This document shows positions 16,823-25,421 of a stretch of 64,000 bases of DNA, in pieces. The position numbers and the translations under genes were made by a program. How positions within the stretch are numbered: the first letter of the stretch is position 1; each line of letters begins with the position of its first letter. The DNA comes from Armatimonadota bacterium (lineage in GTDB: Bacteria; Armatimonadota; Zipacnadia; JAUWAU01). Under the pieces are notes generated by a model that did no database searches, had not been told where the DNA came from, and worked only from the letters and a program-made list of their open reading frames with translations. The stretch spans positions 1 through 64,000 of the forward strand of contig JAUWAU010000002.1 in the NCBI GenBank assembly GCA_030601885.1. Reading direction: 5' to 3'.

Positions 16823-17767
16823 ATGACTGGATTGAGCCCCGCGAACGAGCCCCTACTGAAGCGCTACCCCGGAAACCCGATCATTCACCGCAACGCTACC
16901 CCGACATCGAACAGCATCATGAACAGCAGCGTGATCGAGTTCGGTGACGAGTACCGCGGCGTGTTCCGGGTGGACGATCAGTGCCGGCGGATGATGCTCC
17001 ACGCCGGGCGGAGCAAGGACGGCATCAACTGGGACATCGCGCCGGAGCCGATACGGTGGAAGTGCAACGTGCCAGAGCTGGCCGACTTCGTCTACGGCTA
17101 CGACCCGCGGATAACGCATCTGGACGGCAAGTACTACGTCACCTGGTGCCACGGCTATCACGGCCCGTGCATCGGCCTTGGGGTGACGGAGAACTTCGAG
17201 AGCTTCGAGCACCTGGAGATCGCCCTGCCGCCGTTCAACCGGAACGCCGTGCTATTCCCCAGGAAGATCGACGGCGAGTACGTCATGCTGCATCGCCCCA
17301 GCGACCGGGGGCACACGCCCTTCGGCGACATCTTCCTGTGCTACTCGAAGGACCTCATCTACTGGGGCAGGCACCGCTTCGTGATGGGAACGCGCAGCGG
17401 CTGGCAGAGCACGAAGATCGGCGCCGGGCCCGTCCCCATCGAGACCCCCGAGGGCTGGGTATTGATCTACCACGGCGTGCTCACCTCGTGCAACGGCTTC
17501 GTGTACTGTGCCGGCGCCGCGCTGCTCGACCTGGAGCAGCCCTGGAAGGTGCGGTATCGCACGCGGCGGTACATCCTCGCCCCCGCCGAGCTGTACGAGT
17601 GCGTCGGCGACGTCCCGAACGTCACCTTCCCCGTTGCCGCAGTCCACGACGAGGATACCGACGAGCTTCGCGTCTACTACGGCGCAGCCGACACGTGTGT
17701 CTGCATGGCGACGACGACGCTCTCGGAGCTGCTGCAGTTCATCAAGGAGAACAGCTTCGAGGATTAG
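16823..17767 (+). CDS. GH130 mannoside phosphorylase/hydrolase
   Basis: GH130 enzymes phosphorolyse (or in some groups hydrolyse) beta-mannosides. This 314-residue protein shows the five-bladed propeller pattern: KRYPGNPIIHR at the start, GYDPRITHLDGKYYVTW with the expected catalytic Asp, ENFESFEHLEIALPPFNRNA, and WQSTKIGAGPVPIETPEGW. There is no signal peptide, consistent with intracellular oligosaccharide use. GGAGG precedes the ATG. It pairs with the GH51 gene upstream. Whether it is a phosphorylase cannot be decided from the sequence alone. Confidence 0.9.
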   Translation: MTGLSPANEPLLKRYPGNPIIHRNATPTSNSIMNSSVIEFGDEYRGVFRVDDQCRRMMLHAGRSKDGINWDIAPEPIRWKCNVPELADFVYGYDPRITHLDGKYYVTWCHGYHGPCIGLGVTENFESFEHLEIALPPFNRNAVLFPRKIDGEYVMLHRPSDRGHTPFGDIFLCYSKDLIYWGRHRFVMGTRSGWQSTKIGAGPVPIETPEGWVLIYHGVLTSCNGFVYCAGAALLDLEQPWKVRYRTRRYILAPAELYECVGDVPNVTFPVAAVHDEDTDELRVYYGAADTCVCMATTTLSELLQFIKENSFED

Positions 17768-17836
17768 CCAGCCGCCGTCAGATCAATGCGCACCGTCATA
17801 GTGGCGGCCGCAACGCTGCACGAGGGAGGTAGCCTC

Positions 17837-17872
17837 ATGCACGACGAACAAGAGCGCCACCGGACGACGTGA
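17837..17872 (+). CDS. Possible 11-residue leader peptide
   Basis: A strong GGGAGG stands at 17824-17829, then ATG and eleven codons (MHDEQERHRTT) to TGA. A perfect hairpin begins two bases after the stop. It could be a translated leader for the next gene, or the stub of a lost gene. Confidence 0.3.
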   Translation: MHDEQERHRTT

Positions 17873-17873
17873 G

Positions 17874-17897
17874 ATCTGCCGTCCTGGCGCGGCAGAT
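17874..17897 (+). promoter_or_regulatory. Stem-loop between leader ORF and 420-residue gene
   Basis: ATCTGCCG and CGGCAGAT form a perfect 8-bp stem with an 8-nt loop, ending 35 bp before the next start codon. No run of T follows, so it is not a standard terminator. Position suggests control of the downstream gene's leader. Confidence 0.35.
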
Positions 17898-17932
17898 GCT
17901 CATCAGGAACGTCTTTCCTGCGGAGGCCTATC

Positions 17933-19195
17933 ATGCCCCGGCGCAAACCCATCCATCTCGATGACACGGTTCCCCTGCGTCTGAGCCGTCGGCAACACCG
18001 CCTGCTTATTGACGAAGTGATGGTGTTGTCGGACCTGGACGACAAGCTTCGGCTCGGCACAGTGGACGGGGAGGGCGTCGTTCTGCGCCTGACCCTGGCG
18101 GAAGCCGACGAGTTGGCCGACTGTGTGGCCTTCGCCGCCAATCATGCCGAAAACCCGAAGCTGGAACGGGAGCTGGACGGCGTATACGGCCTAGTGGTCA
18201 AGCTACTCGATAGGTACACGGATCAGGACGAGGCGCCGCCGAGCGCCTTGGATGCGCTCCTGGACGAGCTCAGTGCGGACGGGACATTTGGCGAAGGCCG
18301 GCTCGACCGGCAGATCAGCGGCGAACTCGCAGCAGCCGTGACGGACGCGGCGAGACAGCTCGAGGTGGAACTGGGCGGCTTATCCCTGGTGGAGGCCATG
18401 CGCCTCTGTGGCAGCGACTGGGAGGACCCCAGCGGGGCAGTGCGTTTGAATGAAGAACTCACGCTGGCGGAACTGCAAGGCGCGCCGACGCTGCTGAACG
18501 CGCGCCTGTTCATCCGTGCTGTGGCGGACGCCGGCAGCCTGAAGGCCACCGCCAAGGGCAATCTGACGCGGAAGTTCGTCGCGAGCATGTTGGACCGTCT
18601 TCACTGCGAGCCGGGCCATGTGGACAGCGTGCGCGCGGTCAACAAAGTGATCAATGAGGCAGACTTTTGGCCGTTGCACATCGTGCGGGTGATCGTCGGG
18701 CTGGCCCGTCTCGTGCGCCGAATCAAGGGCGTCTTCCGGACGACCAAGAAGGGGCAGGCGTTGCTGGCGGAGGAGATGGCTGGGGCACTGTACGCGCTGC
18801 TGTTCCGCACGTACTTCCGGAAGTTCAACCTGGCGTACCTGGATCGGCTGGCGGACATCCATTCCCTCCAGGCCACGGTCGGCTTTTCGCTCTTCATGGT
18901 CGGTCGCCATGCAGACCGGTGGGTCAAGCCGGAAAAGCTGGCCCCGCTGGTGCTGTTCCCAGTGGCCAAGGCCGAGCTTGCGACTCTGCCGCCCTGGGCC
19001 CTGGGGTCTTGGTCGGTGGAGTCGCGGATCCTGAGCCCCCTGGTGTCCTTTGGCCTGCTTGAACGGCGCGAGCTTCCGTCCGAGGACCGATGGATGAAAC
19101 CCTATGAGGTGCGCAAGACGAAGCTGTTCGACCGGTTCCTGCAGTTTGACCTGGGAGATGTGGCAGGTCCGACCTCGTTCCTGGGTCCCCATTGA
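17933..19195 (+). CDS. Uncharacterised 420-residue protein
   Basis: I do not recognise this family. The first 80 residues look like a compact alpha/beta domain (RLSRRQHRLLIDEVMVLSDL, VVLRLTLAEADELADCVAF). An acidic linker follows (about 95-125). The remainder is mostly helical: ELTLAELQGAPTLLNARLFI, a basic stretch ATAKGNLTRKFVASMLDRL, RVIVGLARLVRRIKGVFRTT, and a C-terminal part reading SRILSPLVSFGLLERRELP and VRKTKLFDRFL. The last element has the look of a winged helix. There is no signal peptide or membrane segment. GGAGG precedes the ATG. A tiny leader ORF and a hairpin lie just upstream. Confidence 0.75.
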   Translation: MPRRKPIHLDDTVPLRLSRRQHRLLIDEVMVLSDLDDKLRLGTVDGEGVVLRLTLAEADELADCVAFAANHAENPKLERELDGVYGLVVKLLDRYTDQDEAPPSALDALLDELSADGTFGEGRLDRQISGELAAAVTDAARQLEVELGGLSLVEAMRLCGSDWEDPSGAVRLNEELTLAELQGAPTLLNARLFIRAVADAGSLKATAKGNLTRKFVASMLDRLHCEPGHVDSVRAVNKVINEADFWPLHIVRVIVGLARLVRRIKGVFRTTKKGQALLAEEMAGALYALLFRTYFRKFNLAYLDRLADIHSLQATVGFSLFMVGRHADRWVKPEKLAPLVLFPVAKAELATLPPWALGSWSVESRILSPLVSFGLLERRELPSEDRWMKPYEVRKTKLFDRFLQFDLGDVAGPTSFLGPH

Positions 19196-19340
19196 CCCGC
19201 AAGGGCCTGACAGCGCAGAATATCGCGTTACGCGCGGAGGACATGGACACGGACTGACGAACTTCGAGGCATCAACGGGAAAACGTCGGCTGCGCCAACG
19301 CGCCGGCGTAGATCGCACCACACGAGCCGGAGACTCCACA

Positions 19341-19682
19341 ATGGACAAGGCGAGTGCGAGCTATCGATCCCTGATCGGCCACGAGCAGGGCGCGCGGAAG
19401 ATCCACGTCCACGTCACAGAACTGGATCCGTGTGGCGAGGGGTGGGGGAGCCAGCATTCCCACACGGCCGAGGAAGCTCTCTACATGCTGGAGGGCCGCG
19501 CGGAGTTCACCTTCGGTGGCAAGACCCACCACGTGGGCCCGGGCGACGCGGTGCTCTTCCGCTCGGGCGTCATGCACGCAGAAGCGAAGTTCCTGACCGA
19601 CACGGCGAAGTACCTCGTCATCCGAACCGTCGAGCCCGAGGACGAGCCCTGCTGCTGCGGCAAGGACCGCCCGGCAACGTGA
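19341..19682 (+). CDS. Small cupin-domain protein
   Basis: This 113-residue single-domain cupin has motif 1 (HSHTAEEALYMLEGRAEF, with metal-binding His, His and Glu) and motif 2 (PGDAVLFRSGVMHAE). Such proteins bind a divalent metal and act as isomerases, dioxygenases or sugar-binding proteins; the activity here is open. The tail contains CCC within DEPCCCGKD, which could bind a metal or form disulfides and is unusual for a small cupin. ATG 19341 is chosen for GGAG eight bases upstream. It precedes a deacetylase-like gene by 102 bp. Confidence 0.85.
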   Translation: MDKASASYRSLIGHEQGARKIHVHVTELDPCGEGWGSQHSHTAEEALYMLEGRAEFTFGGKTHHVGPGDAVLFRSGVMHAEAKFLTDTAKYLVIRTVEPEDEPCCCGKDRPAT

Positions 19683-19784
19683 CCGGGACAAGTGCTCTTG
19701 GAGTCTGAGCAGCATCCTCCTCGGGGACGCCCGGCAAGCTGGCACAGGGACAGTGTGATCGACAACGCCAAGTGAGCAAGTGCT

Positions 19785-20669
19785 ATGGAAACGAACACGC
19801 TGTTCGTCACCTGGAGCATGGACTGCGAGAGCATTGACGAAGAATCTCCCACCGGCGGACCCGACGGCTGGGACCTTAGCGAACGAGCGATGCGGGGCTA
19901 TGTGGCAGCGCTGGCTGAGCGGGGACATCGGGTCACGCTGTTTCTCATCCCGAGGCTGGCTGAGGTGCAAGCCGATGTGCTCCTCGGGCTGCGGGACGCG
20001 GGGGCGGAACTGGGAATGCACCTGCACCCGCAGACCACTGACCTGGGCTACGACAGGCATCTTGGGGAGCTCCCGGCGGGGGAGCAGTACCGGCTCCTGC
20101 GATCCGGGCGCGACCGCATCCAGGCAGCCGTCCGGGAGACGCCGACCAGCTTCCGGCCTGGCTGCTTCTCAGCGACCGATGAGACCTTTCCGGCGCTTGT
20201 GAGACTGGGGTTCACGCAGGGCAGCGTTTCGCTTCCCGGCCGGGTGCTCCCGGATCTCGCCGCCGTGTGGAGCAACGCCGTGCCCTTTGCCCACTGGGCT
20301 TCGCGACAGAGCCGGCTGGAAGCCGGTTCCCTGCCGTTCCTGGAACTCCCGGTGACCGCGGCCCCCGGCGATTTCGCCGGACCCGCGGCGGGAACCGGCG
20401 ATGTGCGACATCTGCGGCTGGAGCGCGACGGGATTCTCGACTGGGGCCCGGACCTCATCCGCCGGAACGTGGCCTTGCAGGTGCAGCGGGATGTGCAACC
20501 CAAGTCCCTGGTGGTGATGACCCACAATACCAGGGATTACGGTGACCCGCAGGGGCCCGCACGCCGGAGCCTGGAGGGCATCGCCGACGCAATAGAGCAG
20601 GCGGCGCAAGAAGCGGACCTGCGGGTGAAGGCGGCAACGCTGAGCGAGATCAGGAAGGCGGCGGGGTAG
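19785..20669 (+). CDS. Polysaccharide deacetylase-like protein
   Basis: The 294-residue protein has the NodB-type layout: an early acidic motif (WSMDCES, in place of TFDDG), the metal-binding pair in GMHLHPQ, FRPGCFSA, and a late MTHN. It would remove acetyl groups from an amino sugar or glycan in a metal-dependent way. No signal peptide is visible, so the substrate may be a cytoplasmic sugar precursor. The deviation in motif 1 is shared by some O-antigen-related members as I recall them. The neighbouring TIM-barrel and aminotransferase genes fit sugar modification. Confidence 0.75.
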   Translation: METNTLFVTWSMDCESIDEESPTGGPDGWDLSERAMRGYVAALAERGHRVTLFLIPRLAEVQADVLLGLRDAGAELGMHLHPQTTDLGYDRHLGELPAGEQYRLLRSGRDRIQAAVRETPTSFRPGCFSATDETFPALVRLGFTQGSVSLPGRVLPDLAAVWSNAVPFAHWASRQSRLEAGSLPFLELPVTAAPGDFAGPAAGTGDVRHLRLERDGILDWGPDLIRRNVALQVQRDVQPKSLVVMTHNTRDYGDPQGPARRSLEGIADAIEQAAQEADLRVKAATLSEIRKAAG

Positions 20670-20748
20670 CGCAAGCAGGAAAGCGCCATGCCCATACGCG
20701 GTCCATGTGGCATGCCTTCCACCGAGGCGGGCCTCCTGGTGCGGCGCC

Positions 20749-21666
20749 CTAACCACCCACTATCTCCTGGCGCTTCGCTTTCAGCCACTCGACGGCTTGG
20801 GCAACTCCCCGTTCGATGTCCTCCATGGTCGGTTTGTCATGATTGACGTGGAAGGGTGTACAGATCTCGAAGGCCAGGGCGCCGTCGAAGCCGTCGGCGT
20901 GGGCCGCGCGCATGAATTCCTCGATCTCCACAATGCCCTCGCCGAGCGGCACATGCTGCAGCCGCTCGATGTACTCAGCGGCCAGACCGGGTACTGTAGC
21001 GTATTTGATCAGAGGAGCCTTACGCTGGAAGTCGCCGATGTGAGCGTGGACGATCTTGGTTATTGAGTTGATGGTCTTGAAGGACTCTGCCGGGCTTTCG
21101 CCGCGAAAGGCAAGCAGCGGGGGGTCGAGGACCACCTTGACACTGGGGTCGCCAATCTGACGCAGCATATCGGCGAGCGCATCCACGGTCTGGGCGGCGC
21201 CGGTGTGGATCTCCAAAGCCATCTCCACGCCGAACTCTTTGGCGACCGGCACCAGCGCCCGAGTGTTCTCGACACACCAGTCCCACTGGTCGCGCACCGG
21301 GGCGGACCCGTGAATCACTTCGCCACCGGCGTACACACGCACATACTTCCCGCCCAGGTCGCGAGCCATGCGCAAAGTATCTCGAGCCCACACCAACTCG
21401 CGTTCGCGATCCACCGGATTGGGGCGGCCCAGATCAATGTACCCGGCGATAAAGTCAAGGTCGAGGCCCTTTTCGGCGGCGAGGTCCTTGACCCGGGCAC
21501 AGCGATCACCGTCCATATCGAAGGGGGAGGCAACCGGTCGCTTGGCCATTACCTCCACTGACTCAAATCCATAGTCGGCGGCCTTGACAATCTGCTCTTC
21601 GATGGGCAGGCCCGGGCCCTCGTAGAAGAACCCCGCGTACGTGATGGTGTGCAGCCCTATTCTCAT
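20749..21666 (-). CDS. Sugar phosphate isomerase/epimerase-like TIM barrel
   Basis: The 305-residue protein belongs to the xylose-isomerase-like TIM-barrel superfamily. It shows MRIGLHTITYAGFF at the start, then GKYVRVYAGGEV, EMALEIHTGA, VKVVLDPPLL, IVHAHIGDF and GALAFEICTPFH. These carry the usual metal-binding Glu, Asp, His and Glu at strand ends. Family members isomerise or epimerise sugars and inositols. ATG 21666 has GGGAGGG upstream; the open frame beyond it is unrelated. It is divergent from the aminotransferase gene at 21875, sharing a 208-bp promoter region. Confidence 0.85.
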   Translation of the reverse strand: MRIGLHTITYAGFFYEGPGLPIEEQIVKAADYGFESVEVMAKRPVASPFDMDGDRCARVKDLAAEKGLDLDFIAGYIDLGRPNPVDRERELVWARDTLRMARDLGGKYVRVYAGGEVIHGSAPVRDQWDWCVENTRALVPVAKEFGVEMALEIHTGAAQTVDALADMLRQIGDPSVKVVLDPPLLAFRGESPAESFKTINSITKIVHAHIGDFQRKAPLIKYATVPGLAAEYIERLQHVPLGEGIVEIEEFMRAAHADGFDGALAFEICTPFHVNHDKPTMEDIERGVAQAVEWLKAKRQEIVGG

Positions 21667-21874
21667 GGTCACTACCCTCCCGAGCTTGGGGATGCCCGAT
21701 GCTGTCGGAGTACCGTCACAGCGACTCCGGCTTACGAGCCCGGTGCCATCCGCCTGGTGCCGGAGGGCTTCCTCGTTGTGCGAGGCACTTCCTGTCAGCG
21801 GAAGGCAAAAGCTTGAAGAACGACGAAATCGCCGAGCAATTGGCGGCACCCCTATCTCTTACGGAGGTCTGCAA

Positions 21875-23158
21875 ATGAGCAAATTGGCACTGCTGGGCGG
21901 AGAGCCGGCATGCAAGTTTGACAGGAGGGAACTATGGGAACCCGACAGGGAGCGGGAACTGGCATTGTGTGAGCAGATTATCCGGGAGCGTGCCTTTTCC
22001 GATACCGGGCATCCCATCGCTCTGCAGTTCGAGCGCAACTTCAAAGAGAAAGTGGCGGGCACCGAGTACGTCCTGCCGCAGAACAACGGGACCTCAACGC
22101 TTCTGGCCGCGTACTTCGCCGTCGGCATAGGGCCCGGAGATGAGATCATCACGCCCACGTACAACTGGCTGTGCAGCTTTGGCCCCGCCACGCTATTGGG
22201 GGCCCGACCGGTGTTCTGTGATATTGACGCCGACACACTTTGTCTGGACGCGGCCGATCTCCCGAGGCGGGTCAGCGAAAGGACGAAGGCGATCTGCGTG
22301 CCTCACCTGTTTGGCGCGGTCTGTGACATGGATCCCATCATGGCCTTCGCCCGGGAGCATGACCTGAAGGTAGTCGAGGACTGCTCCCACTCCCACGGTG
22401 CGAGGTACGATGGCAAGCTGATCGGCTCGATCGGCGACGTGGGCTGCTTCTCGATGCAGGGCGGCACACCGGGCGGCAAGCCGGTGGCCGCCGGCGAGGG
22501 AGGCGTCGTGGCCACTAACAACCGACACTATTATGAGCGTATCCTCGCACTGGGCCACCTCAACCGCTACAACATCCAACAGGAGTTGACTGAGGAGCCG
22601 CTAAACCGGCTCACCCGCGCGGGCTGGGCGATGGTGAAATTCCGACCCACCAACCTGTCTCTCTGCATAGCAACAGTAGCGCTGAGCGCGTTAGAGTACC
22701 GGAACCGGCGCGTTCAGGAGAACTATGACGAACTGCTCGACCTGATCAGCGATGTTGCGTGCCTTCAGCCAATCAAGGAGTATCCGAAGGCGCAGAACTG
22801 CGGCTACTACGGGTCCATGCGCGTCATCTACAGACCCGACGCGCTTAGCGGCCTCCCGGCCGAGAGATTCCAGGAAGCCGTCGCTGCCGAGGGAGCCAAC
22901 CTGCGTGGTCGGACCTACGATGGCTACCATATCACGCCGCCGTTCGACACCGGCATGGCGTACTATGATGACGGCCGCGGGCCGGTTTCGCCGTCCGAAG
23001 GCTACGTCCCCCAACCACGCGGCGACCTGCCGAATGCAGCAAAGGTAATCCCCAACATCCTGGCCCTGCCGACGATGATCGATCCGCCGGAGGGCTACGT
23101 CGAGGCGTTCGCCGCGGCGATCCAAAAGGTGGAGGCAAGCCACGGCGATTTGCTCTAG
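21875..23158 (+). CDS. DegT/DnrJ/EryC1-family PLP aminotransferase
   Basis: This 427-residue protein is a sugar-type PLP aminotransferase. PQNNGTSTLLAAYFAVGIGP and PTYNWLCSFG are typical of the N-terminal half, and VVEDCSHSHGARYDGK carries the PLP-contacting Asp. The expected PLP lysine is K202, with spacing K-x4-GEGG preserved (GKPVAAGEGG). The stretch between CFSM and this lysine holds extra glycines compared with common family members. Substrates are usually keto-sugars, although scyllo-inosose is also possible given the isomerase-like neighbour. ATG 21875 follows GGAGG. Confidence 0.88.
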   Translation: MSKLALLGGEPACKFDRRELWEPDRERELALCEQIIRERAFSDTGHPIALQFERNFKEKVAGTEYVLPQNNGTSTLLAAYFAVGIGPGDEIITPTYNWLCSFGPATLLGARPVFCDIDADTLCLDAADLPRRVSERTKAICVPHLFGAVCDMDPIMAFAREHDLKVVEDCSHSHGARYDGKLIGSIGDVGCFSMQGGTPGGKPVAAGEGGVVATNNRHYYERILALGHLNRYNIQQELTEEPLNRLTRAGWAMVKFRPTNLSLCIATVALSALEYRNRRVQENYDELLDLISDVACLQPIKEYPKAQNCGYYGSMRVIYRPDALSGLPAERFQEAVAAEGANLRGRTYDGYHITPPFDTGMAYYDDGRGPVSPSEGYVPQPRGDLPNAAKVIPNILALPTMIDPPEGYVEAFAAAIQKVEASHGDLL

Positions 23159-23297
23159 AACCGAGATCATCGGTTGGCCGGGGGGTGCGGAGCCTGGAGC
23201 GTCCTGAACTGATCCGGAGACAGCTCTCCATGGCGCGTTGCGCCACCCGGAAACGATGAAGATGGGTGCGAGGGCCAAAGACATGCCACCTCAGCCA

Positions 23298-23364
23298 GGC
23301 GGGCGACTCGTGCTTCGCAGCGAAGCCCTGCTTCGCAGAGTAGTACGGAGAGCCCGCGCTACAA
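23298..23364 (+). repeat. Nested hairpin repeat of the CTACAA family
   Basis: The arms GGCGGGCGAC and ACGGAGAGCCCGCGCTACAA match the 28-bp repeat. A central insert with its own inverted arms (CTTCGCAG and CTTCGCAGAG region) lies between them. It occupies the gap between the aminotransferase and acyl-CoA synthetase genes (23159-23594), which otherwise holds no gene. Confidence 0.6.
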
Positions 23365-23378
23365 CGCCACCGCAGCCG

Positions 23379-23443
23379 GCGGGGCACGGAGATCCCGTAC
23401 GGGATGCCGCTTCAGACAGGCAACCTGCCCTATAATAGAGGCG
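23379..23443 (+). repeat. Nested hairpin repeat with ATCCCGTACGGGAT insert
   Basis: A 32-bp stretch starting at 23391 (GATCCCGTACGGGATGCCGC and on) is identical to 31904-31935. It contains the perfect 14-bp palindrome ATCCCGTACGGGAT. The end reads CTATAATAG where other copies read CTACAGTAG, so this copy includes a chance -10-like TATAAT. Confidence 0.7.
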
Positions 23444-23594
23444 AGGACACAGGAGAAAGGACAAAGGAAAAGGCGAAAGGCAAAGGCAGCCGGCCCACAG
23501 GTGACCGGCTACAGTAACGGCAACGGCGGCGCGCCGAGGACGCGCTGCGTGGTCACGGAGGCCGCGCCCGTCCGGCCCCCCGGGGCAGAGGCTC

Positions 23595-25157
23595 CTATTT
23601 CAGCTCCTCCTTGAGCACCTTGCCCGACGGATTCCGCGGCAGCTCGTCGCGGAACTCCACAACGTGTGGAATCTGGAAGGTCGCCAGGCGCTCGGCGCAA
23701 TGGCGCTTGACGTCCCGCTCGGATAGCTCAGCGCCAGGCTCGATGACGACGACGGCTTTGATGAGCTCCCCGAGATAGGTCGCAATGCCCGTCGCCTCGA
23801 CGCCGACCACGGCCGCGTCGCGTATCGCATCGTGGGAGACAAGCACGTTCTCCACCTCCAGCGCGTATACGTTCTCGCCGCCCACGATGATCATGTCCTT
23901 CTTCCGACCCTTCAGGAACACGTAGCCGTTCTCGTCCACCATCGCGAAGTCCCCTGTGCGGAACCAGCCGTCGATCATCGCCTCCTCCAGCAGCCCCGGC
24001 CGCCGCCAGTACTCGCGCACCACGTTCTCCCTCCGGAAGCATAGCTCGCCCACCGCGCCCGTCGGGACCTCGTTGCCCTCCTCGTCGATGATCCTCATGC
24101 CCACGTCCGGCAGCACCTTGCCGATGGACTCGGCCCGCTCGAGGGCGTCCTCGCTGGGCAGCACGTGGGTGATGGAGATCGTCTCCGTGAGGCCGAAGAA
24201 ATTGTGCAGCGCCACCTGCGGGAACTTCGCCCGCAGGCGCGTGATGGTCTGCCGCGGCATGGGCGAGCCGGAGTAAGCGATCATGCGGATGCTGGAGAGG
24301 TCGTACTTGTCGAGGTCCTTCATCGTCGTCAGGAAATGCAGCAGCGAGGGGACGCCGGTGAAGGTGGTGATGCGGTGCTCCTGGACGAGCTGCGCCAGCT
24401 CACTCATATTCGGACGTGACGCGATGACGACGGTGCTGCCGAGATACGCCGACGTCGGCACGATGCTGTACAGGCCGGTGCAGTGAAACATCGGCACGAC
24501 GAGCAGGTTCACGTCCTCGTGCCGGCAGCTATGGGCGATGATGTTATTCTTGATGTTGAACAGCTCGTTGTCGTGCGTCATCACGGCGCCCTTGGGCTGC
24601 CCCGTCGTGCCTGAGGTGTAGACGAGAGTCACCAGATCGTCGCCGCCGATCTCGGCGCAGGGAAACTCCAACGGATCAGCGGCCTCGAGCTCGGCGAAGG
24701 GAATGGCCCCCTCGCGAATGTCCGTCGAGGCCTCCTCCCCACCTTCGAATCCCACCGCCACGACGTGCTTGATGTTGGGGCACCCTTCGAGCGCCTCGCC
24801 GACGGCGCGCCACGTGCTGCGGTGCACGAGCAACGTCTCGGACTCGCTGGTGTTGATAACGTACTGCATGCCGTCGGATCGGAGGCGGATGTTCACCGGA
24901 CTCACCACGGCGCCGAGATGCACGGCGCCCCAGTAGGTGAGGTAGAACTCCAGGCAGTTGGGCATCGCTATCGACACCCGGTCGCCCTTCTGCACCCGGC
25001 AGCGCTCTCGCAGGGCGGCGCTGATGCGCCTGATGCGCTCGTCGAGTTCGGCGAAGGTGTGCGACTTGCCCTCGAAGATGACGGCCGTCTTGTTGGGGAA
25101 CTTGGCGACCGTGTTGTTCCAGACGTCAGGGACGTTGTTGATGGGAATGCCGCTCAT
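23595..25157 (-). CDS. Acyl-CoA synthetase (AMP-forming), long/medium-chain type
   Basis: It activates a carboxylic acid to its acyl-CoA through an acyl-adenylate. The 520-residue protein has the phosphate-binding motif YTSGTTGQPKGA, the core HNFFGLTETISITHV, GWFRTGD with the ATP-ribose Asp, KGRKKDMIIVGGENVYALEVE, and the C-terminal catalytic lysine in PRNPSGKVLKEEL. Architecture fits fatty acyl-CoA ligases; chain length cannot be read from sequence. ATG 25157 is preferred over GTG 25166 because AGGTGG lies at proper distance from it. No beta-oxidation gene is nearby. Confidence 0.9.
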   Translation of the reverse strand: MSGIPINNVPDVWNNTVAKFPNKTAVIFEGKSHTFAELDERIRRISAALRERCRVQKGDRVSIAMPNCLEFYLTYWGAVHLGAVVSPVNIRLRSDGMQYVINTSESETLLVHRSTWRAVGEALEGCPNIKHVVAVGFEGGEEASTDIREGAIPFAELEAADPLEFPCAEIGGDDLVTLVYTSGTTGQPKGAVMTHDNELFNIKNNIIAHSCRHEDVNLLVVPMFHCTGLYSIVPTSAYLGSTVVIASRPNMSELAQLVQEHRITTFTGVPSLLHFLTTMKDLDKYDLSSIRMIAYSGSPMPRQTITRLRAKFPQVALHNFFGLTETISITHVLPSEDALERAESIGKVLPDVGMRIIDEEGNEVPTGAVGELCFRRENVVREYWRRPGLLEEAMIDGWFRTGDFAMVDENGYVFLKGRKKDMIIVGGENVYALEVENVLVSHDAIRDAAVVGVEATGIATYLGELIKAVVVIEPGAELSERDVKRHCAERLATFQIPHVVEFRDELPRNPSGKVLKEELK

Positions 25158-25329
25158 CTGCCCCACCTCTCGAGTGCCACACGCGAATGGTTAATGCTTC
25201 ATGGGACCGGTGTGCCGGATAGGTTCGCCGGAGCGGTCCTTTCTCCTCGGCGTGCTGGTAGGGGCGACCCGACACCGGAGCGATGGCGGTGAGCGCACTG
25301 GCTGTTCGACACCGCCGATAGGCCCATGC

Positions 25330-25335
25330 TATAAT
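25330..25335 (+). promoter_or_regulatory. Extended -10 promoter element
   Basis: TGCTATAAT at 25327-25335 is a consensus extended -10. A weak -35-like TTCGAC lies at 25305-25310. It is placed 86 bp before the URO-D gene at 25422 and on the same strand. Confidence 0.5.
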
Positions 25336-25421
25336 GTGCCAAGAGACGGGCACACAAGTGCGCGACGGGACGTTGATCAACCATCAACCATTGCCCATTA
25401 ACCATCGGGGTGGCATTGCCA

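Noticed and set aside
23431..23436. Consensus TATAAT as promoter
   Set aside because: It lies inside a hairpin repeat whose other copy reads TACAGT, and no gene follows on that strand.
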